The notes under the pieces are model-generated. The model had not been told where the DNA came from, searched no databases, and worked only from the letters and a program-made list of their open reading frames with translations. A stretch of 31,797 bases of DNA, taken from IMG/VR virus record IMGVR_UViG_3300024054_000530, positions 1 through 31,797 of that record, one strand, 5' to 3'. Source of the stretch: a virus. Made by a program: the position numbers and the translations under genes. Positions 20,047 through 27,163 of this stretch are shown here, one piece after another (position 1 is the stretch's first letter; every line of letters begins with the position of its first letter).

Positions 20047-21199
20047 TCCTTTCGCGCCGAAGGAATTCGCAAAGCCGCCGGCGGAGGTTCTGCGCTACTT
20101 CAACGAGAAGGGTCTCAAGCCCTCCTTCCACTGGCGGGACGTAACGCTCGACGAGCACGCCTTTGCCTTCACCGTCGCGAAATCGGCCGGCTATGACATT
20201 CTCGGCGATGTGAAGAAGGCGCTCGCGGAGGCGATCGAGCGGCGTCAGGACTTTGACGTCTTCCGGAAGGATCTCGAGCCATTGCTTCGCGCCAAGGGAT
20301 GGTGGGGCAAGGCGCGCCAGGTCGATCCGCTCACGGGCGATGAAAAAACCGTTCAGCTCGGCAGCGTGCGGCGTCTACGCACGATCTATTGGGCCAATGT
20401 CAATACCGCCTATGCGGCAGGCGAATGGGAACGCATCTGGCGCACGCGCCGCGTGCTGCCTTATCTGGAATATCTGATCTCCGTCGCGCGCGACAAACGC
20501 CCAGAACACCTCGCCCAGGTCGGAACCGTGCTGCCGGTCGAGGACCCCTATTGGGACTATTGGTATCCGCCGAGCGACTGGGGATGCGAATGCCGCGTGC
20601 GCCAGCTCTCCGAGGTCGAGGCGAGAAAGCGTCCGGGTTTCGGCGAGCCGCCGGCGAACCTGGGCTGGCGCAACTGGACGAACGAACGCACGGGCGAGGT
20701 CATCCGCATTCCAAATGGCGTGCATCCCGACTGGGCCAATAATCCCGGCAAGGCGCGCGGCCGCAACGCTGCAAACTTCCTGGCGGGAAAGATCGAAGCC
20801 ATGGACGAAGACATGCGCCGCGCGGCGATCGCCGATCTTGCCGGCAGCGCGCTCTTTCGCGCGATCGCCAGCGGCCTTTTCAATTTCGATCCATCGTCGG
20901 CCGAGCCGGCAAATCTCTCGCGCGGTCAGATCGCCTTGCCCTTCGCTTCGCTGCCGGCGCGCATAGGCAGGTCGATCGGGGCGACGTCGAAATCCGTCCG
21001 TCTCGCGGTGAAGGACGCCAAGATCATCGGCGCCGATCCGAATGACTACGCCGTCATTCAGGCATTGCTCGACGCCGGCCGCGTCGAGGCTGACGGCGTC
21101 GTGACCGGCGTCGTCGGCGGAGAGATCGTGAGCGTCAAATTGCGCGTCGAGGATGGCGGCGCTGCGGTCTATGTCGAGGACATTCGGCGCGGCGAATAG
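20033..21199 (+). CDS. Mu F-like head morphogenesis protein (gp30-like)
   Basis: 388 residues; overlaps the portal gene by 14 nt. The F-type domain is seen in RTIYWANVNTAYAAGEWERIWRTRRVLPYLEYLISVARDKRPEHLAQVGTVLPVEDPYWDYWYPPSDWGCECRVRQLS, with the hallmark P-x-x-W-G-C-x-C. The rest (from ~270) is a second domain, DPNDYAVIQALLDAGRVEADGVVTGVVGGEIVSV, possibly acting as a toxin-like or structural add-on. F-like proteins are minor head components linked to portal and DNA-injection functions. It is followed by 284 bp without a gene. Confidence 0.9.
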   Translation: MSGADPFAPKEFAKPPAEVLRYFNEKGLKPSFHWRDVTLDEHAFAFTVAKSAGYDILGDVKKALAEAIERRQDFDVFRKDLEPLLRAKGWWGKARQVDPLTGDEKTVQLGSVRRLRTIYWANVNTAYAAGEWERIWRTRRVLPYLEYLISVARDKRPEHLAQVGTVLPVEDPYWDYWYPPSDWGCECRVRQLSEVEARKRPGFGEPPANLGWRNWTNERTGEVIRIPNGVHPDWANNPGKARGRNAANFLAGKIEAMDEDMRRAAIADLAGSALFRAIASGLFNFDPSSAEPANLSRGQIALPFASLPARIGRSIGATSKSVRLAVKDAKIIGADPNDYAVIQALLDAGRVEADGVVTGVVGGEIVSVKLRVEDGGAAVYVEDIRRGE

Positions 21200-21322
21200 G
21201 CGATCCCCAGAAACGGCCCTACGGCGCCCGAGTCCAAAAATCCGCTCCATCCCGGCCGACGCGGTTTGAAAAACGCGCCCATGGCGTTCAATGCCCCTTT
21301 AACGGCGATTTTAATGGGAGGG

Positions 21323-21418
21323 GGCAGTCGGCGGTCGGGCTTCGGCAGTCGAAATGGCGATTTTTCGCCCTAAAAGACGCGCGGACTGCCGACTGCCTAA
21401 TTCCGACTGCCAGATTCC
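21323..21418. repeat. Inverted heptamer arrays in the gap before the protease gene
   Basis: In the non-coding gap 21200-21483 four heptamers in phase, GGCAGTC GGCGGTC, then GGGCTTC GGCAGTC (21323-21350), face five in the other direction, GACTGCC GACTGCC, then TAATTCC GACTGCC and AGATTCC (21384-21418). In the 33-bp centre is a perfect small hairpin, GGCGA TTTT TCGCC (21356-21369). As a whole it is a large cruciform-like structure. The rest of the gap holds nothing I can call a gene or promoter. An 18-bp stretch (21334-21351) recurs inverted at 26692 and 26706. Confidence 0.8.
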
Positions 21419-21483
21419 GCGCGACGCGTGACCAGAAAATCTTCGTAGCCAAATCCCGTCGTCCGTCAGCGCAGTTTGCGCGC

Positions 21484-22509
21484 ATGATCCGTCCCGTTGC
21501 AAGCCAAATCGCGCTCAATGAAGCGCAGGCCGACGCCGCGCTCGTTCTCGGCGAGGCGCACGCCATCGCGCTTAACGCCGAGGGCGGCGCGCCGGATTGG
21601 GTGATGCTCATCCCCAAAGGGCCTCGCATCATCGGCAATGACGGGCGGCGCTTCACGCTTGGGGAGCCGAACGATGTAATCGCGGCATTCAATGCGGCGG
21701 GCCTCGCTCTGCCGATCGACGTCAACCACGCCGAATTCCTGAAAGCGCCGCAGGGCGAGGAGAGCCCGGCCGCCGGCTGGATCGAGGCGCTGGAAGTCCG
21801 CGGCGGCGCCATATGGGGGCGCGTCGACTGGACCGAGGATGGCCGCGCGGCGCTCAACGCGCGGCGTTACCGCTATGTCTCGCCGGCGCTGCGGACGGAC
21901 CAGGACGGCAATGTGCTGGGACTCGCCGGCGCCGGCCTCGTCAATCGCCCGAATTTTTCCATGCCCGCGCTCAACGGGCGAGAGGAGGACAATGTGGACA
22001 AGGAACTCTTGAAGAAGCTCGGCCTCTCCGAGACCGCGACGGCGCAGGAGGCGGTCGCCGCGATCGAGAAGCTGCAGACGCAGCTCAACGCCGCGAAGAC
22101 GACGCCGCCGGCGTTGGCCGATTATGTGCCGCGCGCCGATTATGATCTCGCGCTCAATGCGCGCCGCGAGGCGGAGAGCGAGCTCGCCGATCATCAGAAG
22201 AGCGCGCGAGAGGCCGAGGTCAACGCCCTTATCGACGGCGCGATCGCCAAAGGCCAGATCGCCCCGGCGACCAAGGGGACCTATGTCGCTCTCTGCGCGA
22301 CGGAAGCCGGCGTCGTCGAATTCAAGAAGTTTCTGGAGGCGCAGCCTTCCGTCTTCAAGACCTCCGATCTCGGCAGAAGGTCGGCCGACGATGGAGTGCA
22401 GACCGCGCTCAACGCCGACGAGCGCGCGCTGCTCGCCATGACCAATCTCACCGAAAAGGAATTCCTCGCCTCCAAGGCGATGGGTCCCGTGCCGGTGATG
22501 GCGGCCTGA
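21484..22509 (+). CDS. I: Prohead protease with scaffold domain (Mu I-like)
   Basis: 341 residues. The N-terminal ~165 residues are the protease domain: DWVMLIPKGPRIIGNDGRRF, PIDVNHAEFLKAPQGEESPAAGWIEALEVRGGAIWGRVDWTEDGRAAL and YRYVSPAL; H in VNHAEF and S in ESPAAGW are likely catalytic. After NREE the protein changes to a helical, charged scaffold-like half (171-341). The protease cuts the scaffold during capsid maturation. An internal start (21994) should make the scaffold alone. No good ribosome site is seen for the first ATG; the next upstream starts are blocked by stops. Confidence 0.92.
   Translation: MIRPVASQIALNEAQADAALVLGEAHAIALNAEGGAPDWVMLIPKGPRIIGNDGRRFTLGEPNDVIAAFNAAGLALPIDVNHAEFLKAPQGEESPAAGWIEALEVRGGAIWGRVDWTEDGRAALNARRYRYVSPALRTDQDGNVLGLAGAGLVNRPNFSMPALNGREEDNVDKELLKKLGLSETATAQEAVAAIEKLQTQLNAAKTTPPALADYVPRADYDLALNARREAESELADHQKSAREAEVNALIDGAIAKGQIAPATKGTYVALCATEAGVVEFKKFLEAQPSVFKTSDLGRRSADDGVQTALNADERALLAMTNLTEKEFLASKAMGPVPVMAA
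21994..22509 (+). CDS. Z: Internal-start scaffold protein (Mu Z-like)
   Basis: A GTG at codon 171 of the protease gene is preceded by AGAGGAGG (21981-21988) at 5-nt spacing, the best ribosome site in this part and in the middle of a gene. Translation from it would give 171 residues, mostly helical and charged (DKELLKKLGLSETATAQEAVAAIEKLQTQL and ARREAESELADHQKSAREAEVNALI), which is just the scaffold half. In Mu, Z is made from within I in the same way. Direct proof would need proteomics. Confidence 0.75.
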   Translation: MDKELLKKLGLSETATAQEAVAAIEKLQTQLNAAKTTPPALADYVPRADYDLALNARREAESELADHQKSAREAEVNALIDGAIAKGQIAPATKGTYVALCATEAGVVEFKKFLEAQPSVFKTSDLGRRSADDGVQTALNADERALLAMTNLTEKEFLASKAMGPVPVMAA

Positions 22510-22541
22510 CGCGGCTCGCCCGAACATAGGAGATCGCATAA

Positions 22542-22937
22542 ATGGCTCTCACCGGCCCCCGCGCCACCCCGGAAATCGAAGGCGTCTTCCGTGTCTTCGG
22601 CGTCTCCGCAGACGCCGTCATCCATCAGGGCGCGCTGATTGCGCTCTTGGCCGGCTATGCCGAGCCGGGGAGCGCCGCGACTGGCCTCGTCGCTGTCGGC
22701 CGCGCGGAAGAGAGCGTCGACGCCACCGGCCTCGCGAATGGCGTCGCCAAGGTGAAAGTCCGGCGCGGCATCTTCAAATGGAAGAACAAGGCCGACGATC
22801 TGCTGACGATCGCCGACGTTGGCGCGACCGCCTATGTCGTCGACGACGAAACGGTCTGCAAGACCGCGACCGGCAAATCGGCGGCCGGAAAGGTGATCCA
22901 AGTCGATTCCGACGGCGTCTGGGTCGAAACCCTCTGA
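22542..22937 (+). CDS. Capsid decoration/cement protein (DUF2190-like)
   Basis: 131 residues, AGGAGATCGCATAA before the ATG. The central segment GLVAVGRAEESVDATGLANGVAKVKVRRGIFKWKNK, the ADDLLTIADVGATAYVVDDETVCKT part and the final GKVIQVDSDGVWVETL read as a beta-rich cement protein of the type placed between scaffold and major head gene in many Mu-like phages. It would trimerise on the capsid surface. The family call rests on position and the V-DDxTV/GxVxxvdxdGVWV pattern. Confidence 0.75.
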   Translation: MALTGPRATPEIEGVFRVFGVSADAVIHQGALIALLAGYAEPGSAATGLVAVGRAEESVDATGLANGVAKVKVRRGIFKWKNKADDLLTIADVGATAYVVDDETVCKTATGKSAAGKVIQVDSDGVWVETL

Positions 22938-22967
22938 TCGTTCCTCTCGCGCCGGGAGGGCGCTCGC

Positions 22968-23861
22968 ATGATCATCAATCAGGCCAATATCGAATTTCTC
23001 AACACCGCCTATCGCGGCAATTTCCAGCGCGGCCTCGGCTCAGTCACGCCGATGTGGAGCCGCTTCGCGACCGAAGTGCCATCTTCGACCGCCAAGAACA
23101 TCTACGCCTGGCTCGGCCAGTTTCCGAAGCTCCGGGAATGGGTCGGCGATCGCGTGATCGAGTCGCTGCGCGAAGACGGTTATGAGATCGCCAATAAGAG
23201 CTTCGAGTCGACTGTGGGAGTTCCGCGCGTCGCGATCGAGGACGATCAGTGGAATATTTATGGGCCGCTGATGGAGAACATGGGCTCCTCCGCCGCCTAT
23301 TTCCCCGACGAGGAGCTTTTCACCCTGTTGAAGGAGGGCTTCGCGGCGCCCTGTTTCGACGGGCAGAACTTCTTCGACACCGATCATCCGGTCGGCAAGC
23401 CCGGTTTCGAGGCGTCCGTCTCCAATAGCGGCGGCGGCGCCGGCGCGGGCTGGTTCCTGCTCGATATTTCGAAGGGGCTGAAGCCGCTGATCTGGCAGTT
23501 GCGCAAGAAGGCGGAATTCGTCACCAAGGTCAATCCGCAAACGTCCGACAATGTCTTCATGCGCAATGAATACGCCTATGGCGTCGATCTGCGCTCGGGC
23601 AAGGGCTTCGGCTTCTGGCAGCTCGCCTATGGGTCGAAACAGACCCTCGACGCGACCAATCTCAAGGCGGCCTATACGGCGATGACCAAGTTCGAGTCGA
23701 ACGAGGGCCGGCTGCTCGGGATCAAGCCGCAGGTTCTGCTCTGCGGCCCTTCCACCTATTTCACCGCGCGCGAGCTGCTCGAAGCGACCACTCTGGCGAA
23801 CGGCGCGTCGAACACGCTCTACAAGCTCGTCGAAGTCGTCAATATCCCCTGGCTGGATTGA
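22968..23861 (+). CDS. T: Major head protein (Mu T-like)
   Basis: 297 residues, GGGAGGG upstream. The Mu gpT family is plain from INQANIEFLNTAYRGNFQRGL, PSSTAKNIYAWLGQFPKLREWVGDRVIESLREDGYEIANKSFESTVGVPRVAIEDDQWNIYGPLMENMG, FFDTDHPVG and the last third with PQVLLCGPSTYFTARELLEA. It makes the capsid shell with HK97-like fold. No N-terminal delta domain is seen because scaffold is a separate protein. Most highly expressed structural protein expected here. Confidence 0.95.
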   Translation: MIINQANIEFLNTAYRGNFQRGLGSVTPMWSRFATEVPSSTAKNIYAWLGQFPKLREWVGDRVIESLREDGYEIANKSFESTVGVPRVAIEDDQWNIYGPLMENMGSSAAYFPDEELFTLLKEGFAAPCFDGQNFFDTDHPVGKPGFEASVSNSGGGAGAGWFLLDISKGLKPLIWQLRKKAEFVTKVNPQTSDNVFMRNEYAYGVDLRSGKGFGFWQLAYGSKQTLDATNLKAAYTAMTKFESNEGRLLGIKPQVLLCGPSTYFTARELLEATTLANGASNTLYKLVEVVNIPWLD

Positions 23862-23866
23862 TCGTC

Positions 23867-24157
23867 ATGGCGAAGCCCACACAGCAACAGGCCCCTGCGC
23901 CCGCCGCCGCTGCTGCGAGCGGCGGGAATGAACAAACCGCCGCTGCTGCGAGCGGCGGGAATGAACAGGCGGCCGTCGAAAAGCCGGAGGCCGCGAAGAA
24001 AACGGAAGCGCTTATCGTCGTCGGCCCGAGACGGGGCCGCTGGCGCGCCGGAAGGAAATTCACGCCAGAGCCGACGATCGTTCCGCTTGTCGATTTGACC
24101 GAAGACGAGCACGCCGCGATCGAGACCGATCCGGAGCTGAAGGTTTCGCGCGGCTGA
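23867..24157 (+). CDS. gp35-like (HI1506-related) protein with Ala-rich repeat
   Basis: 96 residues from ATG 23867; in-frame TTG at 23858 has no role. Residues 9-40 are low-complexity with two copies of AAAASGGNEQ; the C-terminal half, KTEALIVVGPRRGRWRAGRKFTPEPTIVPLVDLTEDEHAAIETDPELKV, is the family core found after gpT in Mu-like phages. The W-R-A-G-R-x-F motif followed by P-T-x-V-P-L is the key. Role unknown; perhaps a head-tail connector or capsid accessory. Confidence 0.8.
   Translation: MAKPTQQQAPAPAAAAASGGNEQTAAAASGGNEQAAVEKPEAAKKTEALIVVGPRRGRWRAGRKFTPEPTIVPLVDLTEDEHAAIETDPELKVSRG
23904..23967 (+). repeat. Tandem repeat of a hairpin-forming 31-bp unit
   Basis: Units 23904-23934 and 23937-23967 are identical over 31 bp with a 33-bp period (11 codons). 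Each contains CCGCCGCT and AGCGGCGG around GCTGCG, an 8-bp stem, so two hairpins follow in a row. They encode the repeated AAAASGGNEQ block. Confidence 0.85.
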
Positions 24158-24205
24158 CGCCGCGCTCGTCATAACCACGAGCGAAAAGCGAAAGAAGACC
24201 GTTGG

Positions 24206-24234
24206 GGCGATGCGGGGTCCAAACCCGCATCGCC
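24206..24234 (+). promoter_or_regulatory. Intergenic hairpin before gp36-like gene
   Basis: GGCGATGCGGG (24206-24216) and CCCGCATCGCC (24224-24234) form a perfect 11-bp stem with the loop GTCCAAA, in the 116-bp gap between the gp35- and gp36-like genes. No T-run follows, so termination is unlikely to be intrinsic. The loop matches that of 3461-3485 at six of seven positions. The rest of the gap has GAGCGAAAAGCGAAAG and no gene. Confidence 0.55.
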
Positions 24235-24273
24235 TGTGATGACGGCTCGCGGCTCGAAGGCAAGGGACTAAGG

Positions 24274-24729
24274 ATGGCCTACGCCACCGAATCCGATCTC
24301 GATGTGAAATGGGCGACGGAATTCGTCACCCTGCTCGCGCTCGACGAAGTCACGGAGGAGCGCGACACGGCGCGCATCGCGGTCGCGCTCGACAACGCCT
24401 CGGCGCTGATGGACGGCTATCTGGGCAAGCGCTACCAGCTCCCGATCGACCCTTCCGAGGCTGGGATGCGCCTATTGCGCAATCTCTGCTGCGATCTTGC
24501 CGTCGGCGAGCTGGCGACCACTCCCGGCAAGCGCAATGACATCGTCAAAGACGCGGTCGAAGCCGCCATGGCCTTTCTGCGCGATCTCGCCAAAGGCAAC
24601 GCCGACATTCCGCAAAATCCGCCGCCGGGCTCCGGCGGCGACGGCCTGCCCGCGACCATCTCGCCCAATGAGGCGATCGTCGCGGCGAACGACAGAATGT
24701 TCACGCGCAATCGTTTGAGGGACCTCTGA
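24274..24729 (+). CDS. gp36-like protein, DUF1320
   Basis: 151 residues from ATG 24274, AAGGGACTAAGG upstream. The start MAYATESDLDVKWATEFVTLLALDE, then DTARIAVALDNASALMDGYLGKRYQLPIDPSEAGMRLLRNLCCDLAVGEL and the C-terminal F.RNRLRDL are the family markers (the YLGKRYQLPI motif is especially plain). Family members act as head-completion or neck proteins, comparable to gp6/gp15-type connectors. The same frame is open upstream through the hairpin, but no ribosome site is there. Confidence 0.9.
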   Translation: MAYATESDLDVKWATEFVTLLALDEVTEERDTARIAVALDNASALMDGYLGKRYQLPIDPSEAGMRLLRNLCCDLAVGELATTPGKRNDIVKDAVEAAMAFLRDLAKGNADIPQNPPPGSGGDGLPATISPNEAIVAANDRMFTRNRLRDL

Positions 24730-25226
24730 TGAGCGGTCCGGGAGTCTCCTTCCACATCGACGTGGACGGCCTCTCGGCCGCGATCGCGAAGCTGAACGGC
24801 GATCCGCTCCGCAAGCAGGAGCTGATGGACGGGCTCGGCAAGCTTGGCGTCGAGCAGACCAAGAAGCGCATCGAGGAGGAGAAGACGACGCCGGAGGGGC
24901 GGGCGTGGCGTCCGAACCGCGAAGGAACGTCCACGCTCTTTTCCGGCGGCGGCGCGCATCTCGCGCGCTCGATCGATTATGCGTCGAGCGAGAGCGAGGC
25001 GCGCTGGGGCTCGGGCTGGGTCGGCGCGCGCATCCTGCATTTCGGCGGCGCCATCGTTCCGGTAAACGCCAAGGCGCTCGCCTTCCAAGCCGGCGGCAAG
25101 CTCGTCTTCGCCAAGCGCGTGACGATTCCCGCGCGGCAATATGTCGGCCTCTCCCGCGAGAACGAGACGGAAATGATCGAGACGGCCGAGCGCTTCGAGC
25201 AACAGACATTCGGAGGCGCGTCATGA
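24729..25226 (+). CDS. Virion morphogenesis protein (Mu gpG / P2 gpS-like)
   Basis: 165 residues, ATG overlapping the previous stop by 1 nt. DVDGLSAAIAKLNGDPLRKQELMDGLGKLGVEQTKKRIEEEKTTPEGRAWRPN is the typical start (T-x-P-x-G-x-x-W), then LSRSIDYASSESEARWGSG-like strands and HFGG, RVTIPARQYVGLSREN, all as in the tail completion family. In P2 gpS and Mu gpG the protein finishes the tail for joining to the head. Confidence 0.9.
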   Translation: MSGPGVSFHIDVDGLSAAIAKLNGDPLRKQELMDGLGKLGVEQTKKRIEEEKTTPEGRAWRPNREGTSTLFSGGGAHLARSIDYASSESEARWGSGWVGARILHFGGAIVPVNAKALAFQAGGKLVFAKRVTIPARQYVGLSRENETEMIETAERFEQQTFGGAS

Positions 25227-25813
25227 GCGGTCCCGTCGAAAATCTCCTCACGCTGCGCGACGCGATCGTCGCGCGCCTGGTCGAGAAGCTCCCCGCCGTC
25301 CCGTCGATCGAGCCGCATGGCGGCAGTTTCGACGAAAAGGAGATCAAGCGCTTCGCGGTCACGACGCCTGCCATTCGCGTCGCGCTCATGGGCTTCGGCA
25401 AGGTCGAGCGGCATGCCTCCGGGAGCTTCGTCCTCCCCGCGCAATTCGCCGTCGTCATTGTCGCGCGCGACAAAATGGCGGCGGACGATAGCGGCAAACT
25501 CTCGCGCGACGCCTTGGCGCTGCTCGTCGCCAACGCCGTGACGCTCGCTGTCGCCGGCCATCGCTTCGGGCTCCAGGGCGTCCTGGCGCCGGAGAATTTG
25601 CGCGGCGAAAATCTCTACAGCGGCGCGATCGACACGACCGGCCTCGCGCTCTGGCAGGTCGCGTGGACAACGCCCGTGCTGCTCGGAGAGAGCGTCGACG
25701 AGACGCTCGCCCAGCTCTCCAAGCTCATCATCAATGGCGTCGTCTTCGCCGATCCGGACCCCACCGGCGCCGATCCCATGCGCGATCCGCCCAACTGGCC
25801 GGAGGCGCCATGA
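25223..25813 (+). CDS. gp37-like protein, DUF1834
   Basis: 196 residues; ATG overlaps the previous stop, GGAGGCGCGTC upstream. ENLLTLRDAIVARLVEKLPAVPSIEPHGG near the start, a central beta part (TPAIRVALMGFGKVERHASGSFVLPAQFAVVIVARDK) and GVLAPENLRGENLYSGAIDTTGLALWQVAWTTPVLLGE at the end are the family features. Such proteins act as tail terminators or neck components in Mu-like phages, by fold similarity to other tail-completion proteins. Overlaps the spike gene by 4 nt. Confidence 0.85.
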   Translation: MSGPVENLLTLRDAIVARLVEKLPAVPSIEPHGGSFDEKEIKRFAVTTPAIRVALMGFGKVERHASGSFVLPAQFAVVIVARDKMAADDSGKLSRDALALLVANAVTLAVAGHRFGLQGVLAPENLRGENLYSGAIDTTGLALWQVAWTTPVLLGESVDETLAQLSKLIINGVVFADPDPTGADPMRDPPNWPEAP

Positions 25814-26475
25814 ACGTAGAAGCGCGCCTTCTCGCCATGCAGGAGACGATCGACGGGCTCCTCTATCTCAGCGCCGAGCATGACCGGCGCATCGCCAATC
25901 TCATCCGGCCGGGAACGATCAAGAGCTATGACGCCGAGAAAGATACGGCTGTGCTCGATCTCGACTTCGAGACGCATGACATTCCGAGCGGCATGCACGC
26001 CGGCAAGGGCAAGGACTGGTCGCCGCCGAAGGCGGGCCAGCAGGTCACGGCCTTTTGCCCGTCGGGCGATATCGCCAATGCGTTCTTCCTGCCCGGCGGC
26101 TTTCACAATGACAATCCCGCGCCGTCGCAATCGGCCGACGAGGACATTCGCGCCGAGCGCGGCTCCGGCGACGAAGCGGTGCGGTTGCGCACCACGGATG
26201 ACGACGCTGAACTCGATAACAAGAAGCACAAGACCAAGGTGCGCGCCGGCAAGGATGTCGCGGAGCTCGATTGCGAGAAGCATGAGACCAAGGTGCGCGC
26301 GGCGAAGGAAGTGGCGGAGCTCGACAACAAAAAGGGCAAGAGCGCCGTGCGCGCGAAGAAGGCCGGCGTCGTCACGCTCGAAGTCGAGGCAGTCGAGAAA
26401 CTGAAGATCAAGGCCGGCGATCAATGGTTCGCAATCAATCAGACGGCGCTTGTCCCGACGAGCGCGCCCGAGTGA
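25810..26475 (+). CDS. V: Baseplate assembly protein V, tail spike
   Basis: 221 residues (P2 V is 211). EHDRRIANLIRPGTIKSYDAEKDTAVLDLDFETHDIPSGMHAGKGKDWSPPKAGQQVTAFCPSGDIANAFFLPGGFH is the OB-fold part of gpV. After ~130 come three exact-length 18-residue repeats (VAELD..K..TKVRA.K) that must wind into the trimeric beta-helix needle. The end, KIKAGDQWFAINQ, lacks an obvious iron-binding H-x-H tip. The spike pierces the outer membrane during contraction. A direct ATG overlap ties it to the gp37-like gene. Confidence 0.9.
   Translation: MNVEARLLAMQETIDGLLYLSAEHDRRIANLIRPGTIKSYDAEKDTAVLDLDFETHDIPSGMHAGKGKDWSPPKAGQQVTAFCPSGDIANAFFLPGGFHNDNPAPSQSADEDIRAERGSGDEAVRLRTTDDDAELDNKKHKTKVRAGKDVAELDCEKHETKVRAAKEVAELDNKKGKSAVRAKKAGVVTLEVEAVEKLKIKAGDQWFAINQTALVPTSAPE
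26200..26361 (+). repeat. Three 54-bp coding repeats of the spike needle
   Basis: Units 26200-26253, 26254-26307 and 26308-26361 encode 18 residues each with the common pattern (D/E)(D/V)AELD.(K/E)K..(T/S).VRA.K. The DNA copies have diverged more than the repeats at 14411, so this is an older duplication under selection for beta-helix turns. Confidence 0.85.
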
Positions 26476-26495
26476 GCTTTGAAGGAGCATTCAAA

Positions 26496-26756
26496 ATGCG
26501 TGGAAAACCTGTCGAGACGACGCCCGAGATGAAATGGTGGAAAGTCGTGAAGACGCGCGTCAACGGCCGCATTTATGGCGCGCGCCGCGCCGTGGACGAC
26601 GTCTTTAAGGCGCCCGAAAGCGCCATGACCTTCGACAAGCTCGCGGGCCTTGTCGAGGAAACCGTCGCTCCGGCAGTCGGCAATGTAAATCCGACTGCCG
26701 AAGCCCGACTGCCGAAGCCCGACAAAGCGGGCGCCGCGAAAGAAGCGAAAGGCTGA
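26496..26756 (+). CDS. Small tail-region protein with heptamer-encoded segment
   Basis: 86 residues, AAGGAGCATTCAAA before the ATG. ETTPEMKWWKVVKTRVNGRIYGARRAVDDVFKAPESAMTFDKLAGLVEE is the conserved-looking part; it resembles small proteins between V and W with no known role. From ~60 the protein becomes PTAEARLPKPDKAGA, coded by a phased heptamer array (26672-26723). The array lies near the 3' end, so the gene tolerates it. Its frame is kept since the unit is 7 nt and three units make 7 codons. Confidence 0.65.
   Translation: MRGKPVETTPEMKWWKVVKTRVNGRIYGARRAVDDVFKAPESAMTFDKLAGLVEETVAPAVGNVNPTAEARLPKPDKAGAAKEAKG
26672..26723. repeat. Heptamer array inside a tail-region gene
   Basis: In strict 7-nt phase: GGCAGTC, GGCAATG, TAAATCC, GACTGCC, GAAGCCC, GACTGCC, GAAGCCC and GAC. 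The unit GACTGCC is the reverse complement of GGCAGTC, so the array includes both orientations, as at 21323-21418. CGACTGCCGAAGCCCGAC occurs twice here (26692-26709 and 26706-26723) and, inverted, at 21334-21351. Confidence 0.8.
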
Positions 26757-26758
26757 CG

Positions 26759-27163
26759 ATGAGGACTGGCGTCGATCGCAAGACGGGGATGGTTCTGACC
26801 GGCTGGGCGCATTGCGAACAGTCGATCGGCGTCATCGTCACGACGGCGATCGGCTCGCGCGTGATGCGCCGCGACTTCGGCTCGGACGGGCCGGCGCTGC
26901 AGGATCGGCCGATGAGCGCGCCGTCGATCTTCGATCACATTATGGCGATCGCGGAGGCCTTGCGAAAGTGGGAGCCCGGCTTCCGGCTGCGCAAGGTGAA
27001 TGTGCTCGATGCGCGGCCGGAGGGAACGATTGTCTTCGAGCAGCGCGGCGATTTTTATCCCAACGGCCATCTCGGCGATTATTCGCTCGTCGAGCGCGAC
27101 CGCTCCGCGACCAGCGGACCCTTCGCGCTCACGACGCTGCTCGGCGCCGGAGGCAATGTCTGA
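26759..27163 (+). CDS. W: Baseplate wedge protein W (gp25-like)
   Basis: 134 residues. The GPW/gp25 family is shown by GWAHCEQSIGVIVTTAIGSRVMRRDFGSDGPALQDRPMS, with the highly conserved T-x-x-G-x-R-x-M-R-x-x-F-G-S, and by the terminal lysozyme-like half with ALRKWEPGFRLRKVNVLDARPEGTIVFEQRGDFYPNGHLGDYS. It joins the baseplate wedges to the central hub. Its end overlaps the start of J by one base. Confidence 0.93.
   Translation: MRTGVDRKTGMVLTGWAHCEQSIGVIVTTAIGSRVMRRDFGSDGPALQDRPMSAPSIFDHIMAIAEALRKWEPGFRLRKVNVLDARPEGTIVFEQRGDFYPNGHLGDYSLVERDRSATSGPFALTTLLGAGGNV

Noticed and set aside
21323-21418. CRISPR array
   Set aside because: Units are 7 nt without spacers, occur in both orientations and have no cas genes nearby.
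21466-22539. Minus-strand open frame (357 codons) opposite the protease gene
   Set aside because: Shadow of a well-identified protease/scaffold gene; composition is Arg/Leu/Ala-rich without any family pattern.
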